A stretch of DNA of 64,000 nt from Arthrobacter sp. StoSoilB22 (GCF_019977315.1 NZ_AP024652.1:2666001-2730000), one strand, 5' to 3'. Counted from the first letter of the stretch, positions 9,547 to 22,909 are shown. The notes: a model not told the origin generated them from the letters alone. Translations and numbers: made by a program.

Positions 9547-9902
9547 CAGCCGACACCGCGCAAGTGCTCAAGTTGCGGTTCACCGACGCCGCTGTCAATG
9601 ACGGAAACAACATCAATCCGCGTGCGCAGAGCAGCAAGATCATGCTCGCGGCACCACGACAACGAGAGACGATGAAGACGCGCGAGCTTGGCGGCACCCA
9701 CCGCCTCAAAAGGATGACCGTAGTCCAGGCTCTTCCGGGTCTTTACTTCGGCAACAACCAAGATGTCGCCCTCGATCGCCACGATGTCGATCTCACCGTC
9801 CGGGCACCGCCAATTGCGATCGACGATCCGCATTCCCTGGTTCTCCAGAAAATCTGCCGCCAATGCTTCACCGTTACGGCCAAGCAGGTCTTTTGCTCTC
9901 AT
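9546..9902 (-). CDS. yraN: UPF0102/YraN family endonuclease-like protein
   Basis: Small protein (118 aa) with the restriction-endonuclease-like fold of the UPF0102 family. Visible motifs are RNWRCPDGEIDIVA and VVAEVKTRKS, carrying the D-x-D/E-x-K acid and lysine residues of the fold. Its cellular role is not firmly known. Start at 9902 is backed by GGAGGT seven bases upstream. It is coupled to comM by a TGATG overlap. Confidence 0.9.
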   Translation of the reverse strand: MRAKDLLGRNGEALAADFLENQGMRIVDRNWRCPDGEIDIVAIEGDILVVAEVKTRKSLDYGHPFEAVGAAKLARLHRLSLSWCREHDLAALRTRIDVVSVIDSGVGEPQLEHLRGVG

Positions 9903-10021
9903 GACCACCACCTCCAAGCACCAGTTTTCAGGCTGGCGTGGTGCGGCGGCAGGGTGTCAATTAGCTATGTGGGTAAACCTGCGGAAGTCAGTGCTGTGGA
10001 GGAATACTGAGGAGCGCCTGA

Positions 10022-10366
10022 TTAGTTTCCGAGATCCCCAAGGTCCCCAAGACCGCCATCCTTCGGCAAAGCCAGGTCCTCGCTCCGCGGCAGTTCCTCT
10101 ACGTTGACGTCCTTGAACGTGATCACGCGAACATTCTTGACGAAGCGGGCAGAGCGGTAAACGTCCCAGACCCAGGCGTCCTGAAGCGTGAGGTCAAAGT
10201 AGACTTCCCCGTCCGCACTGCGGGCCTGAAGGTCCACGTGGTTGGCCAGATAGAAACGCCGCTCGGTTTCCACTACGTAGCTGAACAGACCGACAACATC
10301 CCGGTACTCGCGGTAGAGCTGAAGCTCCATATCGGTTTCATAGTTCTCAAGGTCCTCGGCGCTCAT
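10022..10366 (-). CDS. DUF2469 family protein
   Basis: Conserved actinobacterial protein of unknown function (114 aa), recognised by MSAEDLENYETDMELQLY at the N-terminus and by lying next to rnhB. Start at 10366 matches the family N-terminus; an in-frame ATG 13 codons upstream is less likely. The protein is acidic, with a tail of low complexity (LPKDGGLGDLGDLGN) and no membrane segment. A 119-base gap separates it from yraN. Confidence 0.88.
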   Translation of the reverse strand: MSAEDLENYETDMELQLYREYRDVVGLFSYVVETERRFYLANHVDLQARSADGEVYFDLTLQDAWVWDVYRSARFVKNVRVITFKDVNVEELPRSEDLALPKDGGLGDLGDLGN

Positions 10367-10432
10367 AGTTCCATCTTGCACTATCAGCCGGGCAGCAAGC
10401 GCCACATGGGATGGCGGCGTGGGTCTGAGGCA

Positions 10433-11203
10433 TCAGGCCAGATCAGGACCGGTGAGGTTCCAGCTGGTCCGGTGATGGGCACTGGGGCCTTGCGAGCGAA
10501 TGACTTCACGGTGAGCGGAAGTGGCGTAACCCTTATTGACGTTCCAGCCATAGGAGGGAATTTCCGAATGCAGGTCCACCATAATCCGGTCGCGGGCAAC
10601 TTTGGCCAGGACACTGGCGGCGGCAACACTGAGACAACTCATATCCGCTTTGATCCTGGTATGCACTGGCGCCTCGCACCAAGGGCCGGGGTCGGGACTG
10701 TCGAAGAGCGAGGCCTGAACGTCCGGCGAAAGCCAATTGTGGCTGCCGTCCAACAGCACAACATCCGGAGTGATGCCGCCTTCAAGGATTTCAAACCAAG
10801 CACGGGTTCCGGCCAGCCGCAAGGCGGCGATGATGCCGATTTCGTCAATCTCCCGGGACGATGCATGCCCGACGGCGGAGGCCGCAGCCCACTGTCGAAC
10901 AAGAGGCTCCAGTCTGTCCCGATCCTCGGGTTTGAGCAGCTTGCTGTCCTTGACGTCAGCCAGCAGGCCATGCTCGGCAAGGTCTACTACGGCAATGCCA
11001 ACGCTGACCGGTCCGGCCAAGGCTCCCCGCCCAACCTCGTCCACTCCTGCGAGCAAACGGACGCCGGAGGATAAGAAAGACCGTTCGACATCGAGGGTGG
11101 GGACACCCACAGGGCTCTTGGCCTTCTTAGTGGATTTAGCCGTTGCCTTGCTCTGTGTCCTACTCTGCGCCTTGACCTTGGAGCCGGTAGCCGTTGATGC
11201 CAT
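10433..11203 (-). CDS. rnhB: ribonuclease HII
   Basis: Removes ribonucleotides and RNA from RNA/DNA hybrids. The catalytic DE pair is in [17 protein letters not shown], followed by VKDSKLLKP and a later acidic residue in VLLDGSHNW. The first 35 residues are a Lys/Ser/Thr-rich tail (KSTKKAKSP) that most RNase HII proteins lack. The ATG at 11203 is chosen; a TTG at 11215 or a more internal start cannot be excluded. It begins 17 bases after lepB and appears to be in that operon. Confidence 0.93.
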   Translation of the reverse strand: MASTATGSKVKAQSRTQSKATAKSTKKAKSPVGVPTLDVERSFLSSGVRLLAGVDEVGRGALAGPVSVGIAVVDLAEHGLLADVKDSKLLKPEDRDRLEPLVRQWAAASAVGHASSREIDEIGIIAALRLAGTRAWFEILEGGITPDVVLLDGSHNWLSPDVQASLFDSPDPGPWCEAPVHTRIKADMSCLSVAAASVLAKVARDRIMVDLHSEIPSYGWNVNKGYATSAHREVIRSQGPSAHHRTSWNLTGPDLA

Positions 11204-11220
11204 TGCTGTGCCCAAGTGCC

Positions 11221-12087
11221 TTACTTAGCCGGGGTGCCGTCAGGGACGTCACGGAAAACGTCCTGATAGTTATCGAGGATGGTCCATCGGTTGATCGGCC
11301 AGGCAATAACGGTGGCTTTACCTTCAACATCCTCGATGTTGATAAATCCGCCGTTGACTTCCTGATGCATCCGGGAATCCTCGGAGTGGTTGCGGTTATC
11401 CCCCATCACCCAAACTTTTCCTTCCGGAACAACAATATCGAAGGGCTTCGGCTGCGGCACCTCGGCCGGATTGATGTAAGTCTCGTTCACAGGCACACCG
11501 TTGATGGAAAGCCTGCCTTCTGCATCACAACAGGACACCCGGTCCCCCGGGAGCCCGATGATGCGCTTGACCAGGTGCTGATCATTGTTGTCAGGAGCCA
11601 GGCCGACGAATTCCAGGCCGTCTCCCACCCAGTCCATGGGTCCGGCCGGCTTCGTGGCTACTGGCGGCAACCAAGCCTGAGCGTCCCTGAACACCACAAC
11701 ATCCCCGCGTTCGAGGTCGAAGGGCCCTGGCACCAGGAGGTTGATGAAGATGCGGTCATTGACGTCCAACGTGCTTTCCATGGACTCGGAGGGGATGTAA
11801 AACGCCCTGAACAGGAAAGTCTTGAGCAGGAAGGACAGCACCAGCGCAATCGCCACAACGGTGACGATTTCCTTGACCCACACAAGCACGGGGTTTTTGC
11901 GTGGTTTCTCGGCTGCGTGGGAGCCTCCTTCGGAGTCCCTGGCACGAGGCCCGTCCGATTCTTCGGGCCGAGGCGTCACGTCGTCATCCGGGCGGGACTC
12001 AGCCGTGCCGGCGGCACTGGCCGTTCCATCCGAGAGCCGGGCGTCGTCGTCGTAACGCTCGGGGTTCTCTGGAGCTTTGTCCGGCAT
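11221..12087 (-). CDS. lepB: signal peptidase I (second of two)
   Basis: Membrane serine protease that removes signal peptides from exported proteins. About 60 N-terminal residues are acidic and disordered, then a single membrane helix (about 72-95) precedes the catalytic Ser102 in [10 protein letters not shown] and the general-base Lys in [24 protein letters not shown] box closes the fold. 288 aa. The start codon abuts the stop of the upstream lepB (TAAATG), so the two are translated from one message. Tandem non-identical copies suggest partly different substrates. Confidence 0.94.
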   Translation of the reverse strand: MPDKAPENPERYDDDARLSDGTASAAGTAESRPDDDVTPRPEESDGPRARDSEGGSHAAEKPRKNPVLVWVKEIVTVVAIALVLSFLLKTFLFRAFYIPSESMESTLDVNDRIFINLLVPGPFDLERGDVVVFRDAQAWLPPVATKPAGPMDWVGDGLEFVGLAPDNNDQHLVKRIIGLPGDRVSCCDAEGRLSINGVPVNETYINPAEVPQPKPFDIVVPEGKVWVMGDNRNHSEDSRMHQEVNGGFINIEDVEGKATVIAWPINRWTILDNYQDVFRDVPDGTPAK

Positions 12088-12765
12088 TTACTGTCCGTTC
12101 TTCGGTGGTGTTTCGGCCTGCTCTGAGCGAGGCATCTCTGCAAATCTATCAAGTGGCCAGACGATCCGGACCGGTCGGCCTACAACCCGATCCACGGGAA
12201 CCATGCCGCCACCCGGGGCACCCAGCAGCCCGCGCGAGTCAGCGGAACGTGAACGGTGGTCACCCATGAGCCAGAGGCGACCATCAGGGACCACGACGTC
12301 GAACTTCTGTTTGCTGGGCTCGTCCCCGGGATACAGATAGGGTTCCTCAAGAACCTGACCATTCACCGTGAGGTGCCCTGCCGTGTCGCAGCACTGGACG
12401 TGGTCGCCGCCCACCCCTATGACACGCTTCACGTACGTGGTGTCGCTGCCGGTGAGCCCAAACCATTGGCTGGCGGCGGACACCGCATCAACAAAAGGAC
12501 CCTGTCCGCTGCTCAGGGGGTCGAAGGAACCGCGGCCGTCGAAAACCACAATGTCCCCGCGGCGAATCGGTTCAGAGGCGAAGGCCGTCCGAGAGACCAG
12601 GATCCGGTCCCCTTCTTCAAGAAGGGGTTCCATGGATTCGGAGGGAATGTAGTACACATCCAGCCACAAGGACCGGACCAGGCCGCTGATCGCAACGGCC
12701 AGCACTAGTGCGAGCAAAACAAAACGCCAGCCCTGTTTCCGGGGCTGGCGTTCTGATGTGTCCAT
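12088..12765 (-). CDS. lepB: signal peptidase I (first of two)
   Basis: Paralog of the next gene, 225 aa, with a short N-terminus, one membrane helix (about 14-34), catalytic Ser44 in [10 protein letters not shown] and the Lys in TYVKRVIGVGGD. The GDHRSRSADSRG box is present. Start ATG at 12765 follows GGGATACGAG. Codons about 5-15 of this gene form a strong intrinsic terminator in the mRNA (see the separate entry), so expression may depend on readthrough from rplS or on a local promoter. Confidence 0.92.
   Translation of the reverse strand: MDTSERQPRKQGWRFVLLALVLAVAISGLVRSLWLDVYYIPSESMEPLLEEGDRILVSRTAFASEPIRRGDIVVFDGRGSFDPLSSGQGPFVDAVSAASQWFGLTGSDTTYVKRVIGVGGDHVQCCDTAGHLTVNGQVLEEPYLYPGDEPSKQKFDVVVPDGRLWLMGDHRSRSADSRGLLGAPGGGMVPVDRVVGRPVRIVWPLDRFAEMPRSEQAETPPKNGQ
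12714..12752 (-). terminator. intrinsic terminator inside the lepB coding sequence
   Basis: On the minus strand an 11-bp perfect stem (12742-12752 pairing with 12723-12733, AACGCCAGCCC with its complement) with an 8-base loop runs into TTTTGTTTTG. The structure is a textbook terminator, but it lies entirely within codons about 5-17 of the upstream lepB. It is about 95 bases past the rplS stop and probably ends most rplS transcripts. Confidence 0.75.
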
Positions 12766-12845
12766 GACTCGTATCCCTGTTGCGTTGCGGATTGCTCCGG
12801 AACAACCGGGCACGAATCCTGGACCCCTTACGTAAGTCGGAGGAC

Positions 12846-13199
12846 TTACTTGGCGAAGTCGCGCTTTTCCTTGATCTTCGCAGCCTTACCGCGCAGTGCG
12901 CGCATGTAGTAAAGCTTGGCGCGGCGGACGTCACCCTTGGTGACGACCTCGATCTTGTCGATGATCGGGGAGTGTACCGGGAAGGTACGCTCTACGCCGA
13001 CACCGAAGGAAACCTTGCGCACGGTGAAGGTTTCGCGAACGCCATCGCCCTGGCGGCCCAGGACGAAGCCCTGGAATACCTGAACACGGGAGTTCTTGCC
13101 TTCGATGATGTTGACGTGAACCTTGAGGGTGTCGCCCGCGCGGAACTCAGGAACATCGTTACGCAGCGAGGCTGCATCTACGCTATCGAGGATATGCAT
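12846..13199 (-). CDS. rplS: 50S ribosomal protein L19
   Basis: Large-subunit protein at the interface with the 30S subunit, 117 aa. Recognised by [23 protein letters not shown] at the N-terminus (quoted here in part: [12 protein letters not shown]) and the basic C-terminal [18 protein letters not shown]. The ATG at 13199 has AGGAG nine bases upstream; an in-frame ATG eight codons earlier lacks such a site. A 265-base gap before it, after trmD, leaves room for its own promoter. Confidence 0.96.
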   Translation of the reverse strand: MHILDSVDAASLRNDVPEFRAGDTLKVHVNIIEGKNSRVQVFQGFVLGRQGDGVRETFTVRKVSFGVGVERTFPVHSPIIDKIEVVTKGDVRRAKLYYMRALRGKAAKIKEKRDFAK

Positions 13200-13464
13200 T
13201 AATCCACTCCTGGTGAACGCCACAGGTCATTCACTTTGGGTTACGGCGGACAAGCCCGGGGCACAAAGGCCTACCGGAAATCTCCGCCGAAGTTTCTTAG
13301 TGTCCGGTTCCGCCACTGATTGGCGTCACCGGGTTGTCCGACTGTTGGCTGAACTCCCCCTGTGGCAGGTGTCAGCCCAGCAGACACAAGGGTTAATTCT
13401 GCCATATGTGCTGCCATCCGGCCAACCGCCCGGCGCCCCGCACCTTTCGACGGCGGGACGTGAC

Positions 13465-14265
13465 TTAGTTCCCGGCGTTGCCGCCGGGCTTGGCACGCAG
13501 GCGCCCATCGACGACGTCGTACCCGAGCTCCGCGAGGGCCTGCCGGTCCGCGCGACTCAACCCGCCGGCGTCGAAACCTTCCATAAGATCCGGCCTGCGC
13601 TCCGCCGTCCGGCGGAATTGCTCATGGCGCCGCCACTGGGCAATCTTGCCGTGGTTGCCGCTGAGCAGGATCGGAGGGACGTCGTGGTCCCGCCACGCTG
13701 AGGGCTTGGTGTACACGGGATACTCCAAAAGGCCATCCGAGTGGGATTCCTCAACCAGCGATTCCGGATTGCCAACCACCCCTGGAAGAAGGCGTCCAAT
13801 GGCTTCAACCATGGCCAACACTGCCACTTCACCGCCGTTGAGGACGTAGTCGCCGAGGCTGACAGGCCGGACGGTGAAATGATCCTGGGCCCACTCGATG
13901 ACGCGTTCGTCAATGCCTTCATATCGGCCACAGGCGAAGACCAGGTGTTGCTCTTCGGCGAGCTCATACGCCAGGGCTTGGTTGAACTTCTCCCCTGCCG
14001 GCGACGGAACTATCAGCACCGGTTGTGAGCCTTCGCGGACGGTTGCGACTGATTCCAGGGCCTGCGCCCACGGTTCAGGTTTCATGACCATACCGGCGCC
14101 GCCACCATACGGGGTGTCATCCACCGTCCGGTGCCTGTCCGTCGTGTACGTGCGCAGATCGTGGACGTTCAGCTCCAGCAACCCGTCCTGCCGGGCCTTG
14201 CCTATGAGCGAGAGCTCCAGCGGGGCGAGGTACTCAGGAAAAATGCTGACAACATCGATCCTCAT
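13465..14265 (-). CDS. trmD: tRNA (guanine-37-N1)-methyltransferase
   Basis: Methylates G37 next to the anticodon and so prevents frameshifting. The SPOUT knot region shows [29 protein letters not shown] and [12 protein letters not shown]. 266 aa, standard length. The start abuts the rimM stop (TAAATG), indicating coupled translation. Confidence 0.96.
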   Translation of the reverse strand: MRIDVVSIFPEYLAPLELSLIGKARQDGLLELNVHDLRTYTTDRHRTVDDTPYGGGAGMVMKPEPWAQALESVATVREGSQPVLIVPSPAGEKFNQALAYELAEEQHLVFACGRYEGIDERVIEWAQDHFTVRPVSLGDYVLNGGEVAVLAMVEAIGRLLPGVVGNPESLVEESHSDGLLEYPVYTKPSAWRDHDVPPILLSGNHGKIAQWRRHEQFRRTAERRPDLMEGFDAGGLSRADRQALAELGYDVVDGRLRAKPGGNAGN

Positions 14266-14820
14266 TTAGGCATCATCCCCGGCGCCATCCTTGGGCTCCT
14301 TGACGTTCTCGTCGTTGATCTCAAACAGGCCTGATGGTGGGGTGATGAGGATGTAGCCTTCCTCGACGTTGACCTCGGGAACGATTTCATCGACGAAGGG
14401 AATGAGGATTTCCTTGCCATCGGCAGCCTCGACCGTCAGCAGGTCCTGGACTGGAAGGGTGGTGAGAGCAGCTACTTTGCCCACTACCTGCGAGCCAACG
14501 CGGGCCTCCAGGCCAACCAGCTCATGCTCGTACCAGCCCTCGTCGTCGTCTTCGTCGTCGAGTTCCTCGGTTTCGATGAAGAGCTTCGCTCCCCGGATGA
14601 CCTCGGCAGCATTGCGGTCGGCAATTTCTTCGAAGCCAAGCAGGAGGATGTCCTTATTCCACCGGGCACTGCGGATGGTCAATGGGCCAGCGGAGGCGGG
14701 CTCCACAACGAACTCGGTTCCAGCGACGAAACGCTCGGAAGGCGCGTCGGTGAGTACCTGCACCGTTACCTCGCCGCGAATACCGTGCGGTTTGCCGATC
14801 CGGGCCACCTGGAGCTGCAT
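14266..14820 (-). CDS. rimM: ribosome maturation factor RimM
   Basis: Assists assembly of the 30S head by binding S19. Starts at MQLQVARIGKPHGIRGEV; the reading frame is open far upstream but that region is non-coding leader. The N-terminal RimM domain is followed by a PRC-barrel with VQDLLTVEAADGKEILIP. An acidic insertion ELDDEDDDEGW near residue 100 is encoded by a GTC/TTC-type triplet run. 184 aa. Confidence 0.95.
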   Translation of the reverse strand: MQLQVARIGKPHGIRGEVTVQVLTDAPSERFVAGTEFVVEPASAGPLTIRSARWNKDILLLGFEEIADRNAAEVIRGAKLFIETEELDDEDDDEGWYEHELVGLEARVGSQVVGKVAALTTLPVQDLLTVEAADGKEILIPFVDEIVPEVNVEEGYILITPPSGLFEINDENVKEPKDGAGDDA

Positions 14821-14873
14821 GGGTTCCTCTGAATTCTTATAGTGCCTGCGCCGCGCGGCGGCAAAGACAGGAA

Positions 14874-14926
14874 ATTGTGGATAAAGCAATCCGGCCCCTC
14901 CACCATATTCGGTGAAGGGGCCGGAT
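14874..14926 (-). terminator. hairpin terminator after the rpsP-khpA pair
   Basis: A 16-bp stem with a single mismatch (14889-14904 pairing with 14911-14926) and a 6-base loop. On the minus strand it is followed by TTGCTTTAT, a modest U-rich run. It separates rpsP-khpA from rimM-trmD; incomplete termination would still allow readthrough. Confidence 0.65.
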
Positions 14927-14950
14927 CTAAGACAAGTAGTGCTGAGCGCG

Positions 14951-15193
14951 TTACCGGCGACGGTCGGTGTCGACGACGTCGACCCTGACCTGCTCGCCAC
15001 CGGCCAGGGCTGCAACCACCGTGCGCAATGCACGCGCGGTGCGTCCCTGTCGGCCGATCACCCGTCCGAGGTCCTCCTGGTGAACTCGCACCTCGAGGGA
15101 TTCCCCGCGGCGGTTGTTCTTGGCACTGACCTTGACATCCTCAGGGCTGTCAACGATCCCACGGACCAAGTGCTCGAGCGCTTCTGCCAGCAA
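14951..15193 (-). CDS. khpA: KH-domain RNA-binding protein KhpA
   Basis: Single KH domain of 80 aa with the GxxG-type loop in LGRVIGRQGRTARALR. Such proteins bind RNA and, in other bacteria, work with KhpB in cell-division and sRNA biology. TTG start at 15193 lies one base past the rpsP stop, with GAGG about ten bases upstream inside the end of rpsP. The rpsP-khpA pairing is conserved in Gram-positive genomes. Confidence 0.92.
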   Translation of the reverse strand: MLAEALEHLVRGIVDSPEDVKVSAKNNRRGESLEVRVHQEDLGRVIGRQGRTARALRTVVAALAGGEQVRVDVVDTDRRR

Positions 15194-15194
15194 C

Positions 15195-15614
15195 TTACTC
15201 AGCCTCGGTGGTCTCTGCTTCAGCCTCGGCCGGAGCTTCGGCTTCGTCCTTCTTGGCCTTCTTGGTGATGGCTTCCGGAATGATAACGGAACCCTTCTCC
15301 GGGGCTACGAAAGCTTCCTTCGGAGCTTTGGTCTTCAGGGTGCCTTCCTGGCCCGGCAGGCCCTTGAACTTCTGCCAGTCACCGGTGATCTTGAGGATCG
15401 CCGCAACCTGCTCGGTGGGCTGGGCACCAACGGAAAGCCAGTACTGGGCACGCTCGGAAGCGACCTCGATGTACGACGGCTCTTCGGTGGGGTGGTACTT
15501 GCCGATTTCTTCAATGGCACGGCCATCGCGCTTGGCGCGGGCATCCATGACGACGATGCGGTAGTACGGTGCGCGCATCTTACCGAAGCGCTTAAGGCGA
15601 ATCTTTACGGCCAC
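15195..15614 (-). CDS. rpsP: 30S ribosomal protein S16
   Basis: Small-subunit assembly protein; conserved core at [19 protein letters not shown] (quoted in part) and [17 protein letters not shown] start at 15614 with AGGAG about 11 bases upstream. 139 aa, longer than E. coli S16 because of an Ala/Glu-rich tail ([14 protein letters not shown]) that is usual in actinobacteria. Confidence 0.96.
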   Translation of the reverse strand: MAVKIRLKRFGKMRAPYYRIVVMDARAKRDGRAIEEIGKYHPTEEPSYIEVASERAQYWLSVGAQPTEQVAAILKITGDWQKFKGLPGQEGTLKTKAPKEAFVAPEKGSVIIPEAITKKAKKDEAEAPAEAEAETTEAE

Positions 15615-15849
15615 TTTTGTGGTCACTCCTGTTTCTGAAACGAGGTTGAACCCGACGTTCTGCACCCGTGGGGCGGGCCGTACTAGACGGTTCGAAGGAC
15701 AAGATACGAGCACGGAGAGAGGGGCCGCACCGATCGAGTACCTGTCTATTGTGCCAGATGCCCGGAGCAAATACGACTCCGGTCCCCCTACCCGGCGTGT
15801 TCTTGCCCACTCCCGCGGTTAATGCTGCAGCCTCAAGCGAACAGGGGCG

Positions 15850-16287
15850 TCATTCGGACCAGACGTAAAGCCCGGCGCGCTCCGCCTTCTCGACGTCCGT
15901 CGCGAGGGCAGCCAACTGCTGGACATACTGGCGCGATTGCGCGGCATCGAAAGGCATATCGTCCTGTTCAGCCCATGCAGCGGCAACGTCGTCAAGAACG
16001 TTGGCGTCGCCTTCGCTCTCATAGGTGAGCAGTTCGGCAAGGGCCCGCACCATGGCTTCAGGGACACCCAGGAGGGCGTCGCTTGTGACGTCAACCAGGG
16101 CAAGCTCGTAGTCAGCTCCGGCGGCGTGAACAGCCTGTCCTGCGAGGTCGCCCAGTTGTTCGACTTCGAAATCGGTGATGCCGTCAATCCGAACGGCCGG
16201 GCCGGTTACACCTGCACCCTTCTCCAAGGCTGCAGCCCGCTTGAGCGCTTCATCGTGGGTGGCTACAAAAACTTCGGCAAAGCCCAT
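15850..16287 (-). CDS. conserved hypothetical protein
   Basis: I do not recognise this family. The 145-aa product is acidic, soluble in appearance and mostly helical by composition, with no signal peptide or membrane segment. The ATG at 16287 is preferred because GAGAG lies about eight bases upstream; an ATG at 16302 with GAAGGA too close is the alternative. It lies alone between rpsP and a VOC-family gene, on the same strand, with about 100 bases on the downstream side of the VOC gene. Confidence 0.7.
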   Translation of the reverse strand: MGFAEVFVATHDEALKRAAALEKGAGVTGPAVRIDGITDFEVEQLGDLAGQAVHAAGADYELALVDVTSDALLGVPEAMVRALAELLTYESEGDANVLDDVAAAWAEQDDMPFDAAQSRQYVQQLAALATDVEKAERAGLYVWSE

Positions 16288-16392
16288 GGAAAGTACTCTC
16301 ATTCCTTCGTGCTGACGGGGCGGCGGCACAGGATCCCGGAGGTTCCGTGCCGTCATGCCAAGCCTAGTGCAGCCGGGGGCGCGGACTGGTCC

Positions 16393-17265
16393 TCAGCGCA
16401 CGGTGACGCGCAGCTTGTTCCGCCAAGGATCATCAAAGCGCAGCTCGGCACCGGTATGGTGGCTCTGCACACCGGCAACCTTGAGGCGATCAGCAAGCGC
16501 GGCCACGTCATCGGCGCCGGGGACTTGAATCAGGACCTCCCCCAGGCCCAGCGTGTCCTTTCGCGGGCCCGCTCCACGGCTGTTCCAGACGTTCATGGCC
16601 ATGTGGTGGTGGTAGCCGCCCGCGGAGACGAAAAGCGCCTGGCCGTGCCAGCCTGCGGTGCGCTCGAAGCCCAGGGTTTCAACGTAGAACTTTTGCGCGG
16701 TCTCCACGTCACCCACCTGCAGGTGAACGTGCCCGACGCCGGCCGCCGACTCACGCTGCCCGGTCACGGCAGCTTCACTCAGGTGCTGCTGCAGGAATCG
16801 CTGCGGCGGGAGAGCAACGTTGTCCATGACAACGTTCTTGCCATCCCACTTCCAGAGGTCACGGGGCTTGTCGTAGTACAGCTCAATGCCGTTGCCTTCG
16901 GGGTCGGTGAAGTAGAACGCTTCACTGACCAAATGATCGGCGCTGCCTGCGAACGCGCGGGGTTCGTATTCGGCTGCCGTGGCAATGGTGGCGGCCAATG
17001 AGGGCTGGTCCTCGAACAGAATGGCCGTGTGGAACAGGCCGGCTTCGCCCCGACCCGGAATCTGCAGGCCAGCCGCGGGAGCGAGGTGGACGACCGGCTT
17101 GCCGACACGCCCCAAATACAGCCCGCCGTCTTGCTCGGCCACCACGTCCAGGCCAAGGGCCCGCTGGTAGTAGTCACTCATGACCTTCATGTCGCCCACC
17201 TTGAGCATGACGGTGCCCATGGTGAGTTCGGCAGGCAGAAGATCCTGGCTGGATGATGAGGTCAT
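16393..17265 (-). CDS. two-domain VOC family protein (glyoxalase / extradiol dioxygenase-like)
   Basis: 290 aa made of two vicinal-oxygen-chelate halves: MLKVGDMKVMSDYYQRALGL starts the first and HVHLQVGDVETAQKFYVETL the second (both quoted only in part of longer repeats). Candidate metal ligands in the second half are the His in GHVHLQ and the His run in GGYHHHMAMN; the first half lacks the matching His at its start but has Glu in GIELYYD. This resembles the CatE/YfiE catechol-2,3-dioxygenase-like group. The substrate is unknown. GGGAG six bases before the ATG supports the start. Confidence 0.85.
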   Translation of the reverse strand: MTSSSSQDLLPAELTMGTVMLKVGDMKVMSDYYQRALGLDVVAEQDGGLYLGRVGKPVVHLAPAAGLQIPGRGEAGLFHTAILFEDQPSLAATIATAAEYEPRAFAGSADHLVSEAFYFTDPEGNGIELYYDKPRDLWKWDGKNVVMDNVALPPQRFLQQHLSEAAVTGQRESAAGVGHVHLQVGDVETAQKFYVETLGFERTAGWHGQALFVSAGGYHHHMAMNVWNSRGAGPRKDTLGLGEVLIQVPGADDVAALADRLKVAGVQSHHTGAELRFDDPWRNKLRVTVR

Positions 17266-17343
17266 GTGAAGCTCCCGGTTCCGAGGTGGCCGCTTATCGG
17301 CACCTTCTTACCTATCTAAATTACTTGAAGCTTCAATTTATTC

Positions 17344-21156
<3,813 letters not shown>

Positions 21157-21162
21157 TGGTTC

Positions 21163-21190
21163 AGCCTATTCCACGGCTCTGACATCCCAA
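21163..21190 (-). promoter_or_regulatory. candidate promoter, leaderless, for the alpha/beta-hydrolase gene
   Basis: On the minus strand: -35 TTGGGA (21185-21190), 16-base spacer, -10 TAGGCT (21163-21168), then six bases to the ATG. Predicted transcription start coincides with the A of ATG. Confidence 0.5.
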
Positions 21191-21224
21191 GGGCCGGAAA
21201 TCCCGGCTCCTTGGGAAGCACTAC

Positions 21225-22805
21225 TTACTTTCCGAGGAACTTGTCGAAGCCCTTGGGGAGATTCAGGGACGACGGATCGAAGTCCGCGGCACCCTGTCCA
21301 AAAGCCGCGCCCGTGGGTGCTGCCGAGGCCGCGTTGGCCCGCTTGGCCTCAGCGTCACGCAGTTCCTGTGCCGCCTTTGCGGGGTTGCCCGAACGAGCCT
21401 TCTTCTTAGGGGCGTTCTTCCCGTTTTTGCGCCCGCCGCCAGGACCACCGAGACCAGGCATCCCGGGCATACCCGGCATGCCGCCGCCCTGAGCGAGCTT
21501 CTTCATCATCTTCTGGGCCTGCGCGAACCGCTCCAACAGGCCATTGACCTCGGACACGTGCACACCGGAACCCCTGGCGATACGGGCACGGCGTGAGCCG
21601 TTGATGATCTTCGGAGCAACACGCTCATGCGGAGTCATGGAGCGGACGATCGCCTCAACGCGGTCGATCTCTTTTTCGTCGAAGTTCTCCAGCTGCTGAC
21701 GGATGTTCTGCGCACCCGGCATCATCATGAGCATCTTCTTCATGGAGCCCATGTTGCGGATTTGCTGCATCTGGGCGAGGAAGTCGTCCAGGGTGAAGTC
21801 TTCCTGATCAGCGAACTTCTTCGCCATCCGGGCGGCTTCGTCTTTGTCCCACGACCTCTCGGCCTGTTCAATCAGGGTGAGGACGTCGCCCATGTCCAGG
21901 ATGCGGGAAGCCATACGGTCCGGGTGGAAGAGCTCGAAATCATCCAGGCCTTCACCGGTGGAGGCAAACATCACCGGCTTACCAGTGACGGACGCGACCG
22001 AAAGCGCGGCACCGCCGCGGGCGTCGCCGTCGAGCTTGGACAGAACGATGCCCGTGAAGTTAACGCCTTCATCGAAGGCCATCGCCGTGTTAACGGCGTC
22101 CTGGCCAATCATGGAGTCGATAACGAAGAGAACTTCGTTGGGGATGATCGCCTGACGGATGCGGCGGGCCTGATCCATCATCTCGGCGTCGACGCCGAGA
22201 CGACCGGCGGTGTCAACAATCACGACGTCGTGCAACTTCTGACGTGCTTCCTCAACACCGGCCTTGGCGACGGCTACGGGGTCGCCCGCAGGGTGCTCGA
22301 GCTCGGACGTTGCACCGGGGTGCGGAGCGAACACCGGGACGCCCGCGCGCTGTCCCACCACTTGGAGCTGGGTCACGGCATTGGGGCGCTGGAGATCACA
22401 AGCCACCAGCATGGGGCTGTGGCCCTGGGACTTGAGCCACTTGGATAGCTTGCCTGCAAGAGTGGTCTTACCGGCACCCTGGAGGCCGGCGAGCATGATG
22501 ATGGTGGGGCCGGTCTTGGCCAAACGAATACGGCGCGTTTCGCCGCCGAGGATCTCCTTGAGTTCCTCGTTGACGATCTTGACGATCTGCTGGCTCGGGT
22601 TCAACGCTCCCGAGACTTCGGCGCCGAGGGCACGTTCGCGGATGCGGCCTGTGAACTCGCGGACCACGGAAACTGCAACGTCCGCATCCAGCAAGGCACG
22701 GCGAATTTCACGAACTGTGGCATCGACGTCAGCCTCGGTGAGGCGGCCCTTGCCACGAAGGTTCTTGAAGGTTGCTGTCAACCGGTCAGAGAGTGAATTG
22801 AACAC
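21225..22805 (-). CDS. ffh: signal recognition particle protein Ffh
   Basis: GTPase subunit of SRP that brings ribosomes making membrane proteins to FtsY. N-domain about 1-90; G-domain with AGLQGAGKTT (107-116), DTAGRLG and SKLDGDARGG; the methionine-rich M-domain (MKKMLMMMPG) binds 4.5S RNA. The GTG at 22805 starts at the family N-terminus FNSLSDRLTATF. 526 aa. The C-terminal 60 residues are Gly/Met- and Lys/Ala-rich, as in related actinobacteria. glnD, often next to ffh, is absent. Confidence 0.97.
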   Translation of the reverse strand: MFNSLSDRLTATFKNLRGKGRLTEADVDATVREIRRALLDADVAVSVVREFTGRIRERALGAEVSGALNPSQQIVKIVNEELKEILGGETRRIRLAKTGPTIIMLAGLQGAGKTTLAGKLSKWLKSQGHSPMLVACDLQRPNAVTQLQVVGQRAGVPVFAPHPGATSELEHPAGDPVAVAKAGVEEARQKLHDVVIVDTAGRLGVDAEMMDQARRIRQAIIPNEVLFVIDSMIGQDAVNTAMAFDEGVNFTGIVLSKLDGDARGGAALSVASVTGKPVMFASTGEGLDDFELFHPDRMASRILDMGDVLTLIEQAERSWDKDEAARMAKKFADQEDFTLDDFLAQMQQIRNMGSMKKMLMMMPGAQNIRQQLENFDEKEIDRVEAIVRSMTPHERVAPKIINGSRRARIARGSGVHVSEVNGLLERFAQAQKMMKKLAQGGGMPGMPGMPGLGGPGGGRKNGKNAPKKKARSGNPAKAAQELRDAEAKRANAASAAPTGAAFGQGAADFDPSSLNLPKGFDKFLGK

Positions 22806-22909
22806 GCGCCGTGCACTTCTTTCGATGGTCTACGAATGGCGGCCAATGCGGCACGCCATAGTCCTGATCATTCTTGCCCCGGCAAACCTGCCTCAGCCAA
22901 CAATTCTGT

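Noticed and set aside
12832..12849. GTAAGTC-GGAG-GACTTAC hairpin at the rplS stop
   Set aside because: Short stem without a U-tract; the stronger terminator at 12714-12752 explains termination better.
14535..14580. Triplet-like GTC/TTC run inside rimM
   Set aside because: Encodes the acidic DDEDDDE insertion; no sign of expansion or regulatory use.
21188..21217. Hairpin CCAAGG...CCTTGG between ffh and the hydrolase gene
   Set aside because: No T-tract on the minus strand and it overlaps the candidate promoter; not called as a terminator.
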